A stretch of 19,786 bases of DNA from Deltaproteobacteria bacterium (lineage in GTDB: Bacteria > Bdellovibrionota > JACOXK01), in NCBI GenBank assembly GCA_016186995.1, contig JACPKQ010000004.1, positions 1 to 19,786 on the forward strand. The letters run 5' to 3'. The notes under the pieces were generated by a model. The model worked only from the letters and a program-made list of their open reading frames with translations, had not been told where the DNA came from and searched no databases. The position numbers and the translations under genes were made by a program. Of the stretch, positions 1 to 7,360 are shown piece by piece. Numbering within the stretch: the stretch's first letter is position 1; every line of letters begins with the position of its first letter.

Positions 1-1849
1 TGTGTTCTTTTGAAAACGTTTTCTTATCTTTTCTAAAATCCTCAATTCTTTCATAAACCCCACTACGCTTTCCTTTTTTATTATAATTATAAAAACCTTC
101 CTGTGTTTTTTTGCCGTATCGCTCTGCGGCATACACAACTTCAAGAAGTTCACATCTTTGAAATCGTTCTTTGAAAGCCTCTACAACTGTATTGGAAGCT
201 TTAATGACAACATCCAACCCCACTTCATCTAAAAGAGTAAAAGGCCCCATAGGCATCCCAAAAGAAAGAGCTGCTTGATCAACTTCTTCGACTTGAGCCC
301 CTTCTTCAACTAAATAGGCGGCCTCATTCATATAGGGCATCAATATTCGATTCACCAAAAAACCAGGTCTATTTTTTACAACTAAAGGTAGTTTACCTAA
401 AACTTTTGCAAACTGTACAGTTGTTGCAACAACTTCATCTGTCGTCTTTTCCCCACGTATCACTTCTACTAAAGGCATTTTGTGAACAGGATTAAAAAAA
501 TGCATTCCTACAAATCTTTCTGGGTGTTTTAAATCACGAGCCATATCATCTACAGAGATAGAAGAAGTATTCGTTGCCAAAATAGTTGACTCTTTAACTT
601 TCGTTTCCAACTCAGCAAAAACCTTCTTTTTAAGATTTAAATCTTCGATAACAGCTTCAATGACAATATCTAAACTGCGAAAACCAGCGTAAGTTAAAGT
701 AGGAGAAATTTTTGCCCATTTATTTTCAAACTCATGCCTTTGTATTTTTTTTCGCTGTAAAGCTTTCGTAAAAACAGAGCGTGCTTGAGAAAGGCCACGC
801 ACAATGGCGCCTTCGTTAATATCTTTAAGGTATACTTCTAAATCTTTATAGGCTGCAAGTTGTGCAATGCCACCACCCATAGCTCCAGCCCCTAACACAC
901 CCACACTTTTTATAACACGTGGCACGCTATCACTTCGAACACCTTTGTCTTTTTTCATTTCTTCACTTAAGAAAAAGAGTTTTACAAGATTGCTAGAAAT
1001 AGGTGTGATGCACAGTTTTCCAAAAGTTTGTGCTTCAAAAAGAAGGGCTAACTTTTGAGATACAGAAACAGTTTTTTTAACAACTTGAATTGCCGCTAAA
1101 GGTGCGGGGTAATGCCCTTTTGTTTGAGAAAGAACGTTTTTTGTAGCTAAATGGAAAACAAGTGCTTTTCCTAAAGGGTTTTTTTCTAAAAGATAGTAGA
1201 AAAGATTTTTCTTTCCTTTAAAACCTTTTTGTGCCTTTTTAAAATTTTTATTTTTAATAAATTGAGCAGCTTTTTCCAAAAGAAATTCGTAAGGCACAAC
1301 ATCATCAGCCAAACCTATGTACCCTGCCTTTTTTCCTGAAACAGTTCCACCCGGTAAAATAATTCCTAAAGATTGTTGCAGCCCAATAAGTTTTGGCAAA
1401 CGCACACAACCACCCATGCCAGGAATAAAACCAAGTTTAACCTCAGGTAAACCTAAAACTGTTTTTGGGGAATCTGTTGCAATGCGATAATCACACGCAA
1501 GGGCTAGTTCAAGCCCACCGCCTAAACAAGCGCCATGAATGGCGGAAACAATAGGTTTTGAAAAACATTCTACTTCATCTGCAAAGGCTTGTGCATCGCG
1601 TGAAAGCTTTTCACCTTGTTCTTGTGTTTTAATGGTTTGGAAAAAGCTAATATCCACCCCTGCTATAAAAATATCTTTTTTCCCGCTATAAAAAATAACA
1701 GCTTTGACATCTTTATGAGATTCTAAACTTTTAAGATGATTTCTAAAATCATCCATGAGATCTAAAGTAAGTTTATTTACCTTTTCACCTGGCAAATCAA
1801 ATTTAAGATAGGCAATATGATTTTCAACGTGCACACTTAAAGCTTTCAT
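1..1849 (-). CDS. fadJ: FadJ/FadB-type fatty-acid oxidation multifunctional protein, C-terminus beyond window edge
   Basis: Bifunctional enoyl-CoA hydratase / 3-hydroxyacyl-CoA dehydrogenase, the alpha subunit of the beta-oxidation complex. I translated the minus strand from ATG at 1849 and found no stop down to base 2, giving 616 residues; the family is about 715 long, so roughly the last 100 are outside. The crotonase domain (about 1-190) has IAGVDI, the oxyanion-hole stretch HGACLGGGLE with Glu114, and GLPEVKLGFIPGMGG with Glu136, the two expected catalytic glutamates. The NAD-binding motif GVLGAGAMGGG follows near residue 315, the dehydrogenase His motif MHFFNPVHKMPLVEV near 446, and the C-terminal domain opens with NRPGFLVNRI near 487. 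Its ATG overlaps the thiolase stop by four bases (ATGA), with GGAG just upstream, so the two are probably translationally coupled. FadJ rather than FadB is preferred because the partner thiolase is FadI-like and lies upstream. Confidence 0.93.
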   Translation of the reverse strand, partial: MKALSVHVENHIAYLKFDLPGEKVNKLTLDLMDDFRNHLKSLESHKDVKAVIFYSGKKDIFIAGVDISFFQTIKTQEQGEKLSRDAQAFADEVECFSKPIVSAIHGACLGGGLELALACDYRIATDSPKTVLGLPEVKLGFIPGMGGCVRLPKLIGLQQSLGIILPGGTVSGKKAGYIGLADDVVPYEFLLEKAAQFIKNKNFKKAQKGFKGKKNLFYYLLEKNPLGKALVFHLATKNVLSQTKGHYPAPLAAIQVVKKTVSVSQKLALLFEAQTFGKLCITPISSNLVKLFFLSEEMKKDKGVRSDSVPRVIKSVGVLGAGAMGGGIAQLAAYKDLEVYLKDINEGAIVRGLSQARSVFTKALQRKKIQRHEFENKWAKISPTLTYAGFRSLDIVIEAVIEDLNLKKKVFAELETKVKESTILATNTSSISVDDMARDLKHPERFVGMHFFNPVHKMPLVEVIRGEKTTDEVVATTVQFAKVLGKLPLVVKNRPGFLVNRILMPYMNEAAYLVEEGAQVEEVDQAALSFGMPMGPFTLLDEVGLDVVIKASNTVVEAFKERFQRCELLEVVYAAERYGKKTQEGFYNYNKKGKRSGVYERIEDFRKDKKTFSKEH

Positions 1850-3141
1850 ACATTCTCCAAGAGTATGGCAGCACCTTGACCACCCCCTACACAAAGGGTT
1901 GCAAGTCCTCTTTTTGTATTACGTCTTTGCATTTCATTCATAAGAGTCAGCACAAGACGTGTTCCTGAAGAGCCTACCGGATGACCCAAAGCAATAGCAC
2001 CCCCATTGACGTTTAAAATGTTGGAATCGATTTTTGAAAGCGGGTATTCAATTCCCTTTTCTTCTTGCAGTTTTCTACTTTCAAATATTTTAAGGTTAGC
2101 AAGAACTTGTGCTGCAAAAGCCTCATTCATTTCTACAAGATCGATATCTTCCATTTTTAAATTTGTTTTTTTAAGTAAAACAGAGGTTGCATAACTGGGG
2201 CCCAATCCCATCCGTGCAGGATCAAGGCCTGCGAAAGCATATTGAACCATTCTTGCTTTAGGTTTAAGCCCCAACTCTTGTGCCTTTTCTTCTGTTGTGA
2301 CAAGGAGGGCTGCTCCCCCATCTGTAATAGGACATGAATTACCTGGCGTTACCGTTCCATGCTTTCTATCAAAAAAGGGTTTTAGCTTTGCGAGCGCTTC
2401 TAAAGTTTGATTTTTGCGTGGCCCCACGTCCTGAGATACAGCTTTATTTTCTAAAAAGAGAGGTACAATTTCATCTTTAAACAACCCTTTTTCTTGTGCT
2501 TGAGTTGTTTTCTCGTGACTTAAAAGAGCAAATTGATCTTGTTCTTCACGTGTTATTTTAAACTCTCTTGCCAAAACCTCTGCTGTTTGTCCCATGTTAA
2601 GGCCACATACTGGATCTCTTAACCCCTGTACAAGGGCTATAATAGGTTTTAAAAAATTCAAGCGAAACTGAGAGAAAACACCTATTTTTTGAAGTGGCGT
2701 TTTAGCACGTGAAAGTTTTGCAAGAAAATTAGAAAATGTTTTTGGAAAAAGAAGAGGAATATTACTCATGGATTCTATTCCACCGCAAAGATAAAGCTCT
2801 CCTTGCCCCGCTTGGATACTATCATAAGCACTTGCAATAGATTGCATTCCAGAAGCGCAATTTCTTTGAACGGTAAAGGCAGGAACTTTTTGTGGAATTC
2901 CCGCTCTTAAAGCAACTACACGAGTCACGTTTGCGGCATCTGCAGGTTGGCCTATATTTCCAAAAATGATTTCATCTAAAAGACTTGGATCAAGATTTGT
3001 TCGAGCAAGAGTTTCTTTAGCAACGGTAACACCTAAATCAACCACTGAAACATCATTAAAATCAGCCCCAGATTTTACGTAGGGTGTTCGGACCCCATCA
3101 ACAATGACAACCGTTTTTGACATATGTTTATGACTTAACAC
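1846..3141 (-). CDS. fadI: FadI-type acetyl-CoA acyltransferase (3-ketoacyl-CoA thiolase)
   Basis: Thiolase that releases acetyl-CoA from 3-ketoacyl-CoA, the last step of the beta-oxidation cycle, working with the adjacent FadJ. The 431-residue protein has the acylated nucleophile in NCASGMQSI (Cys95), NEAFAAQ, the base in NGGAIALGHPVG (His387) and the second active-site Cys in CVGGGQGAA (Cys417). Length and the long middle segment match FadI (about 436) better than FadA (about 387). The long reading starts at GTG 3141, preceded by AGGTGAAAGGTGA. An internal ATG at 3123 gives MSKTVVIVDGVRTP, closer to where thiolases usually begin, but has no ribosome binding site at normal spacing. I keep GTG with moderate confidence. 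It is the first gene of a fadI-fadJ operon; a repeat block lies immediately upstream and no clear promoter could be picked out. Confidence 0.95.
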   Translation of the reverse strand: MLSHKHMSKTVVIVDGVRTPYVKSGADFNDVSVVDLGVTVAKETLARTNLDPSLLDEIIFGNIGQPADAANVTRVVALRAGIPQKVPAFTVQRNCASGMQSIASAYDSIQAGQGELYLCGGIESMSNIPLLFPKTFSNFLAKLSRAKTPLQKIGVFSQFRLNFLKPIIALVQGLRDPVCGLNMGQTAEVLAREFKITREEQDQFALLSHEKTTQAQEKGLFKDEIVPLFLENKAVSQDVGPRKNQTLEALAKLKPFFDRKHGTVTPGNSCPITDGGAALLVTTEEKAQELGLKPKARMVQYAFAGLDPARMGLGPSYATSVLLKKTNLKMEDIDLVEMNEAFAAQVLANLKIFESRKLQEEKGIEYPLSKIDSNILNVNGGAIALGHPVGSSGTRLVLTLMNEMQRRNTKRGLATLCVGGGQGAAILLENV

Positions 3142-3170
3142 TCACCTTTCACCTGGTCAACGCTCGTCAC

Positions 3171-3227
3171 AAAAGATAGGGAAAGGGCTTCCCTCGGGTG
3201 CGGCACCAACCCTGATTCATATCTTCA
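3171..3227. repeat. Family B repeat, left-end fragment
   Basis: About 57 bases, from AAAAGATAGGG through CTTCCCTCGGGTGCGGCACC to ATATCTTCA. It matches 11572-11629 closely (same CTTCCCTCGGGT, GCACCAACCCTGATTCATATCTTCA) and resembles the left end of the complete family B element directly after it. Only the left part is present, so it looks like a partial or tandem copy. Confidence 0.7.
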
Positions 3228-3383
3228 TAAGAGATAGGGATAGTACTTGCCTCGGGTACGGCGTCACTTTTTTCCTGCGAAAAAGTGCGCCTCGCGTCTC
3301 AGGCAATCTGCTGCATATACTATGCAGACCAAGCCAGATTGCCTTCCGACACGACCCTCTGCAAGCACTACCCCTATCTCTTA
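3228..3383. repeat. Family B repeat, complete copy with 23-bp terminal inverted repeats
   Basis: The ends 3228-3250 and 3361-3383 are inverted repeats pairing at 21 of 23 positions (outer TAAGAGATAGGG against CCCTATCTCTTA). Inside are a hairpin at 3261-3290 (GCG, bulged T, CACTTTTT, loop TCCTGCG, AAAAAGTG, CGC) and a nested hairpin at 3301-3344 (AGGCAATCTG / CAGATTGCCT enclosing CTGCATA tac TATGCAG). The whole element could fold on itself. Related partial copies are at 3171-3227, 7084-7127 and 11572-11738. It is visibly richer in G+C than the neighbouring genes. It could be a non-autonomous mobile repeat or a structured RNA; the sequence alone does not decide. Confidence 0.8.
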
Positions 3384-3455
3384 AACTAAATTTTTCTATG
3401 AGACATAAAGATCCCAGTTTCAGATATTCATCATTATTCGTAGCCATGTGAAAAA

Positions 3456-3607
3456 ATGGTTACTGTCTGGAGCGGAAATAAAGCGCAGCACACGGTTTGT
3501 AAATATTCAAAACTGTGCATCCCGGACAGTGCTTTAGTACTTACGGGATAACAAAGAACTCATGTGGGATAACTACAGCGAGCCATGAAGCGAAAGATAG
3601 TAACCAT
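3456..3607 (+). repeat. Family A structured repeat, copy 1
   Basis: Bounded by terminal inverted repeats ATGGTTACTGTCT (3456-3468) and AGATAGTAACCAT (3595-3607), extended by A/T runs to 17 positions of which 16 are Watson-Crick and one is G.T. A central hairpin has the form ATCCCG-gac-AGTGC-TTTA-GTACT-tac-GGGAT (about 3519-3549). The stretch before it, GCACA..TTTG with CAAA..TGTGC, can also pair. The 5' flank TATTCGTAGCCATGTGAAAA is shared with copy 4, and the 3' flank TTTTTAAGAACTTAAGG is shared in variant form with the other copies. Confidence 0.8.
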
Positions 3608-3644
3608 TTTTAAGAACTTAAGGTTATTACAGGAAAAAGAACCA

Positions 3645-3676
3645 TTTCAAGAATCTAAGTTCGAGTGTTCTTGAAA
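3645..3676. repeat. 9-bp perfect inverted repeat upstream of the PspC gene
   Basis: TTTCAAGAA (3645-3653) and TTCTTGAAA (3668-3676) are perfect inverted copies with a 14-base spacer, 30 bases before the PspC-gene start. The left arm is also part of the recurring CCATTTCAAGAA.CTAAGT boundary motif of family A. A TTTTTT run follows at 3685-3690, so it could act as a terminator of leftward-independent plus-strand readthrough or as an operator; neither can be shown here. Confidence 0.45.
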
Positions 3677-3706
3677 GTTGGTGGTTTTTTGATATAGCTC
3701 TAGAAG

Positions 3707-4099
3707 ATGAAAATTCTTTACAGGTCAAAGACTAACAGAAAAATAGCAGGTGTGTGCGGCGGAATTGGAGAGTACTTTGGCATTGATCCAACTATTGTAC
3801 GTATTATTTGGCTTTCTGCCATTCTTCTCGCAGGCACAGGCATTCTCATTTATATTATTGCTTGGCTTGTCATGCCAGAAGGCCCTAACGAAATAGTCAT
3901 TTCTTCACATAAACCATTTCGACGATCTTCAAAACATCGGATTATTGCAGGAGTGTGTGGCGGACTTGGGGAATACTTTGAACTGGATCCTGTTATTTTT
4001 AGACTGGGGTTTGTTTTTTTAGCTATTACTTCTTTCGGGTGGGGAATTCTTATTTATATTATTCTTTGGATAGCAGTTCCACTTCAAAAATCTTCTTAA
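3707..4099 (+). CDS. Small membrane protein with two tandem PspC domains
   Basis: A 130-residue protein made of two copies of the PspC domain, residues about 3-57 and 70-127. Each has the signature AGVCGGxGEYF followed by a hydrophobic membrane segment containing GILIYIIxW. The two halves are obvious internal duplicates (IAGVCGGIGEYFGIDP and IAGVCGGLGEYFELDP). PspC domains occur in envelope-stress phage-shock proteins and in many stand-alone small membrane proteins; the classical PspC has one. No pspA, pspB or pspF lies nearby, so a phage-shock role is inferred from the domain only. The ribosome binding site is weak (TAGAAG directly before ATG). It sits downstream of the repeat block and runs convergently into the EamA permease, with only two bases between their stops. 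Confidence 0.88.
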   Translation: MKILYRSKTNRKIAGVCGGIGEYFGIDPTIVRIIWLSAILLAGTGILIYIIAWLVMPEGPNEIVISSHKPFRRSSKHRIIAGVCGGLGEYFELDPVIFRLGFVFLAITSFGWGILIYIILWIAVPLQKSS

Positions 4100-4101
4100 A
4101 G

Positions 4102-5061
4102 TTAAAATTGAAAAATTCTAAAAACGGGCTTTAAGGTATGCACAATTATTTTTTGAATTTTGATAGTTTTAAAATATTCTTTTGGAACTTGAATCAATAA
4201 TATTCCCATTAAAATACCAACAGACCCAACCCATTCATTCAAAGATAAAATATGGTTAAATATCACATAGTCTAAAATAAGAGTTATGATAGGACACACA
4301 TAGGTTGAAGCACTTGTTTTCACTGAGCCCCAGGTTTGAAGAATTTTAAAAAACATAAGCCAGGCAAGTGCTGTTGAAAAAAAACTCAAATAAATAACAG
4401 CCGCTAGCGCCTTTTTGGAAAGTAGTAATGTTGTTATAGGAAACCCTCTTTCAAAAAATAAAGTTACAAAAAATAAGAAAACGATAGAAGCAAGCTGCTG
4501 TTGGAAAAGATTACCAAAAAAATCAACCTTGTTATGCGATTTTAAAATAGAACGGGTTATAAGAACACCCACAGCATAGGAAAACGCAGCAATAACAACA
4601 GCTCCAACACCCCATATCAACCCATCAGATGAATTCATTTGTAATGTTGGAAGAAAAATCAAAAGGACGCCTAAAAAACATAAGATCAACCCTAAAACCT
4701 TCGCTAATGTTACCTCTTCATCATTCTTTAAAAAATAAAAACTCAAAATAAAAGCCCAAAGGGGAACTGTAGCAACAAGAATAGCGGAAAGACTTGGACT
4801 TACAACTTTCTGAGCCCAAAATAAAATGGCAAAAGGCAAACCCTGTAAAAAAATTCCAGCCAACCAGGATTTCCATCTCAGTTCCTTATGCACTGACATA
4901 TTTTTATTAAGCAAGAGAAAGAAAACAAAAAGAAAGAGTCCTGCGAAAGAGACTCGCATAAAGGCTGAAAAAACAACAGGAAGATCAGAAATAAGTATCT
5001 TGATGGCTATATAAGAGCCACCCCAAAACACAGAGATGAGTGAAAAATAAAGTAAATTCAT
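4102..5061 (-). CDS. EamA/DMT-superfamily permease
   Basis: A 319-residue, very hydrophobic protein of the drug/metabolite transporter superfamily. It has two EamA repeats and about ten predicted membrane spans. Characteristic are the N-terminal FWGGSYIAIK, the RVSFAG stretch, and a second half (about 145-295) with FSYAVGVLITRS and STALAWLMFFKILQTWGSVKTSASTYVCPIITLILDY written here only in part: ALAWLMFFKIL and TYVCPIITLILDY. These proteins export amino acids, metabolites or drugs; the substrate cannot be read from sequence. The C-terminal tail after VPKEYF is a short charged/hydrophobic extension. It is transcribed divergently from the ABC exporter, with 109 bases between starts. No convincing ribosome binding site precedes the ATG. 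Confidence 0.9.
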   Translation of the reverse strand: MNLLYFSLISVFWGGSYIAIKILISDLPVVFSAFMRVSFAGLFLFVFFLLLNKNMSVHKELRWKSWLAGIFLQGLPFAILFWAQKVVSPSLSAILVATVPLWAFILSFYFLKNDEEVTLAKVLGLILCFLGVLLIFLPTLQMNSSDGLIWGVGAVVIAAFSYAVGVLITRSILKSHNKVDFFGNLFQQQLASIVFLFFVTLFFERGFPITTLLLSKKALAAVIYLSFFSTALAWLMFFKILQTWGSVKTSASTYVCPIITLILDYVIFNHILSLNEWVGSVGILMGILLIQVPKEYFKTIKIQKIIVHTLKPVFRIFQF

Positions 5062-5170
5062 AAATTTTTAAAAGAATCCCTCTTAGAAAATAGAAAACGC
5101 AAGCTTATAACATATTGCTTTATTTAAATCAAAGTTTTAGTCTATAAGCGGGAATGACAAGTAAAAATCT

Positions 5171-6088
5171 ATGAACCACGTTATTGAAGCTCAAGGGCTT
5201 ACTAAAAAATTTCAAAACTTTGAAGCTGTACGGGGTATTGATTTTAAAATCCGTGAAGGCACGTGTTTTGGTTTTTTAGGCCCTAATGGGGCAGGCAAAA
5301 CAACAACTATAAGTATGCTCTACTGCTATGTCACCATCACCGAAGGTGAACTCACTATTTTAGGCCTACATCCAAAAACCGATGAGAGAAAAATAAAATC
5401 TCTACTGGGAATTGTTCCTCAAGATAATAATTTAGATCCTGATCTGACGGTTTATGAAAACCTCGTTGTTTATGCAAGATATTTTGGAATTTCACACACA
5501 CAATCTCGCCCTAAAATTGAAGAGCTTCTTCGTTATTTTAACCTCTCAGAAAAAAAACACGTCCGTATTACCCAACTTTCAGGCGGGATGAGAAGACGAC
5601 TCGTGTTAGCTCGTGCTTTTATACATGACCCTCACATCATTATTCTTGATGAACCTACGACAGGGCTTGATCCACAAGCAAGACATCTTATTTGGGAAAA
5701 ACTGGAAAATTTAAAAGCTCTTGGAAAAACTTTTGTTCTCACAACCCATTATATGGATGAAGCTGAGCGACTTTGTGATGAACTTGTTATGATGGATCAT
5801 GGAAAAATCTTGGCTCAAGGAACGCCAAGCGAGCTTATCTTGAAACATATTGGAAAAGAAACTATTGAAGTTAAAGTTCCCTCCCGTGAAGCACAGTTGA
5901 TTTTGAAGCACATCGAGGGGCTTCCCTTTAGCTATGAGCAAACAGAAGCACGGCTTTTTATTTATACTCATGATGGCGGAGATGTACTTAAAAAAATCAT
6001 TGAGCTCAAAGAATATGAATTTGTTCACCGTCGCAGTTCACTTGAAGACGTTTTTTTAAAACTGACAGGAAGGAAATTAAGAGAATGA
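5171..6088 (+). CDS. ABC exporter ATPase, NodI/CcmA-like
   Basis: ATP-binding subunit (305 residues) of an ABC-2 type exporter. Visible in order: Walker A GPNGAGKT (37-44), Q-loop VPQDNNL (Gln84), signature LSGGMRRRL (136-144), Walker B IIILDEPTTGLDP (catalytic Glu161) and H-loop TTHYMDEAERL (His193). A C-terminal domain (about 220-305) ends with SSLEDVFLKLTGRKLRE, typical of NodI-like ATPases, which are also about 305 long. The ATPase stop overlaps the permease start by four bases (ATGA), with AGGA upstream. Substrate unknown; NodI/NodJ-like pairs also occur in bacteria that have nothing to do with nodulation. A possible weak -10 box TATAAG lies at 5143-5148 without a clear -35. Confidence 0.95.
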   Translation: MNHVIEAQGLTKKFQNFEAVRGIDFKIREGTCFGFLGPNGAGKTTTISMLYCYVTITEGELTILGLHPKTDERKIKSLLGIVPQDNNLDPDLTVYENLVVYARYFGISHTQSRPKIEELLRYFNLSEKKHVRITQLSGGMRRRLVLARAFIHDPHIIILDEPTTGLDPQARHLIWEKLENLKALGKTFVLTTHYMDEAERLCDELVMMDHGKILAQGTPSELILKHIGKETIEVKVPSREAQLILKHIEGLPFSYEQTEARLFIYTHDGGDVLKKIIELKEYEFVHRRSSLEDVFLKLTGRKLRE

Positions 6089-6843
6089 TTTCACTTAAAA
6101 TATTTCGAATCTGGCAACGCCATATGATCGTGTGGCGAAAATATCTTAAAGAAGCTATTTTAGGAACAACAGGTGAACCCATTATTTATCTTTTAGCCTT
6201 AGGCTATGGAATGGGGCACTACATTGGTGACATGAATGGGCTCACTTATATTCAATACATTGCACCGGGGCTTTGGCTCTCTTCTGCTATGGGTGGAGCG
6301 AGTGCTGAATGCACCTATGGTGCTTATACTCGAATGACAACCCAACAAACTTATAATGCAATTTTAGCCGCCCCTATCAATACACATGAAATTGTAGGGG
6401 CTGAAATCCTTTTTGGGTCTACACGCAGTTTTATTAATTGCATGGTCATCTTAATTGTTTTTACTTTTGCTGGGCTTGTAAAAACACCTCTTCTTATTCT
6501 CATGCCTTTTTTAGGGCTTATTACAGGTGTTTTTTTTGCCTCTGTTGCGATGACTGTCACGGCCTGGTCAAAAGGATATGAGTTTTTTATTTACTATTAC
6601 ACCCTTTTTGTAACCCCTAGTTTTTTTCTTTCAGGTATTTTCTTTCCAATCGAACATTTTCCACAATGGCTTGAACGCATAGCTTTAACCCTTCCTTTAA
6701 CTCAAATGGTTTATGTTGCGCGTGAACTTTTTATTGGAAAGTTCGAGATGTTTTCTTTGTTTCGATGTGCCTACGTTCTCCTATTAGGATTATTCTTTTT
6801 TTGGATCTCTACAAAAATGATCCACAAACGGCTTATAAAATAG
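6085..6843 (+). CDS. ABC-2 type permease, NodJ-like
   Basis: Membrane subunit (252 residues) of the exporter whose ATPase is directly upstream. About six hydrophobic spans of the ABC2_membrane type. Features shared with NodJ/YadH-like permeases: early EPIIYLLALGYGMG, YIQYIAPGLW, the conserved AAPINTHEIVGAEI loop, and the segment FFLSGIFFPIEHFPQWLERI before the last spans. The start codon lies inside the ATPase stop, so the two should be made in fixed proportion as a two-subunit exporter. No dedicated substrate-biosynthesis gene lies next to it; the nearest envelope genes are kilobases away. Confidence 0.93.
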   Translation: MISLKIFRIWQRHMIVWRKYLKEAILGTTGEPIIYLLALGYGMGHYIGDMNGLTYIQYIAPGLWLSSAMGGASAECTYGAYTRMTTQQTYNAILAAPINTHEIVGAEILFGSTRSFINCMVILIVFTFAGLVKTPLLILMPFLGLITGVFFASVAMTVTAWSKGYEFFIYYYTLFVTPSFFLSGIFFPIEHFPQWLERIALTLPLTQMVYVARELFIGKFEMFSLFRCAYVLLLGLFFFWISTKMIHKRLIK

Positions 6844-6913
6844 GTTTTTGAAATGGCATAATAACAACCTTGGTTCTGAGTATGGAGAGTATTTTTTCGA
6901 TACTTAAGTTCTT

Positions 6914-6984
6914 GATGGCCTGGAGGTTCCTCAGGGGCCCCTCCGCCCAGTGTGGATCCTCCCCTTCAAAACCTCCAGCCCATC
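6914..6984. repeat. GC-rich 15-bp imperfect inverted repeat
   Basis: Arms GATGGCCTGGAGGTT (6914-6928) and AACCTCCAGCCCATC (6970-6984) pair at 14 of 15 positions around a 41-base loop that contains the palindrome AGGGGCCCCT. Strongly C-rich on one strand and unlike the AT-rich surroundings. It starts inside a family A boundary motif. No related second copy is visible in the window. Confidence 0.6.
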
Positions 6985-7023
6985 TTCACATGAACACGAA
7001 TTTAAACTCTCTCATGGACACGT

Positions 7024-7079
7024 GTCATTGCGAACGAATGTGAACCAATCCCATCATCGTTTTACTCCCTCGCGATGAC
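7024..7079. repeat. Short GTCATTGCGA palindromic repeat
   Basis: GTCATTGCGA (7024-7033) and TCGCGATGAC (7070-7079) are inverted with one mismatch. This is the common dispersed GTCATTGCGAGG-type repeat; another member, with internal hairpins, is at 14760-14858. It directly abuts a truncated family B end, suggesting insertion or recombination at that junction. Confidence 0.6.
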
Positions 7080-7083
7080 AGTC

Positions 7084-7127
7084 TGGCCTTCCGACACGAC
7101 CCTCTGTAAGCACTATCCCTGTCTTTT
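7084..7127. repeat. Family B repeat, right-end fragment
   Basis: Matches the right end of the complete element at about 3340-3383: TGGCCTTCCGACACGACCCTCTG, given here in part as CTTCCGACACGACCCTCTG, then AAGCACTATCCCTGTCTTTT. The left half and both internal hairpins are missing. Confidence 0.65.
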
Positions 7128-7192
7128 GCCCTATAGCTTTATTTCGAGTTTAGATTCTTGCACAAACACGACAAAATTCGTAACTATGCTCG

Positions 7193-7348
7193 GAAATGGT
7201 CAGTGTCTGGAGCGGAAGTAAAGCGCAGCCCATGTTTGAAAACACTCAGAACCCTCTCATCCCGGACAGTGCTTTAGCACTTACGGGATACAAAAAATCC
7301 AGTATGACAAGTGTAGCGAGCCATGAAGCGGAAGACACTGACCATTTC
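7193..7348 (+). repeat. Family A structured repeat, copy 2
   Basis: Perfect 16-bp terminal inverted repeats, GAAATGGTCAGTGTCT (7193-7208) and AGACACTGACCATTTC (7333-7348). Compared with copy 1, the inner TTACTG has become TCAGTG on the left and both arms changed together. The central hairpin is ATCCCG..AGTGC TTTA GCACT..CGGGAT. The 3' boundary motif CCATTTCAAGAACTTAAGTT ends on the first base of the ppdK stop codon (7361-7363, minus strand). Confidence 0.82.
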
Positions 7349-7360
7349 AAGAACTTAAGT

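Larger units (their letters stand above)
6844..7360. other. Gene-free interval filled with repeats
   Basis: 517 bases without a credible gene. In order: a lone family A boundary motif in reverse (TACTTAAGTTCTTGATGG, 6901-6918), a GC-rich inverted repeat (6914-6984), a short GTCATTGCGA palindrome element (7024-7079), a family B right-end fragment (7084-7127) and family A copy 2 (7193-7348). No clean stem-plus-U-run terminator was found after the exporter permease. Confidence 0.75.

Noticed and set aside
867-1058. 63-residue plus-strand frame
   Set aside because: Opposite-strand shadow of the FadJ-type gene, which is continuously open in its own frame here.
3217-3447. 76-residue minus-strand reading frame
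   Set aside because: It lies entirely across family B hairpins and the flank of family A copy 1; the peptide is rich in Arg, Cys and Ser as expected of translated palindromes, and there is no ribosome binding site.
3171-3623. CRISPR array or tandem repeat array
   Set aside because: The repeated blocks are different units, not evenly spaced identical repeats with spacers, and no cas gene is present.
5171-6843. Genuine nodulation-factor exporter NodIJ
   Set aside because: Similarity is at family level only; no nod genes are nearby and such exporter pairs are widespread in other bacteria.
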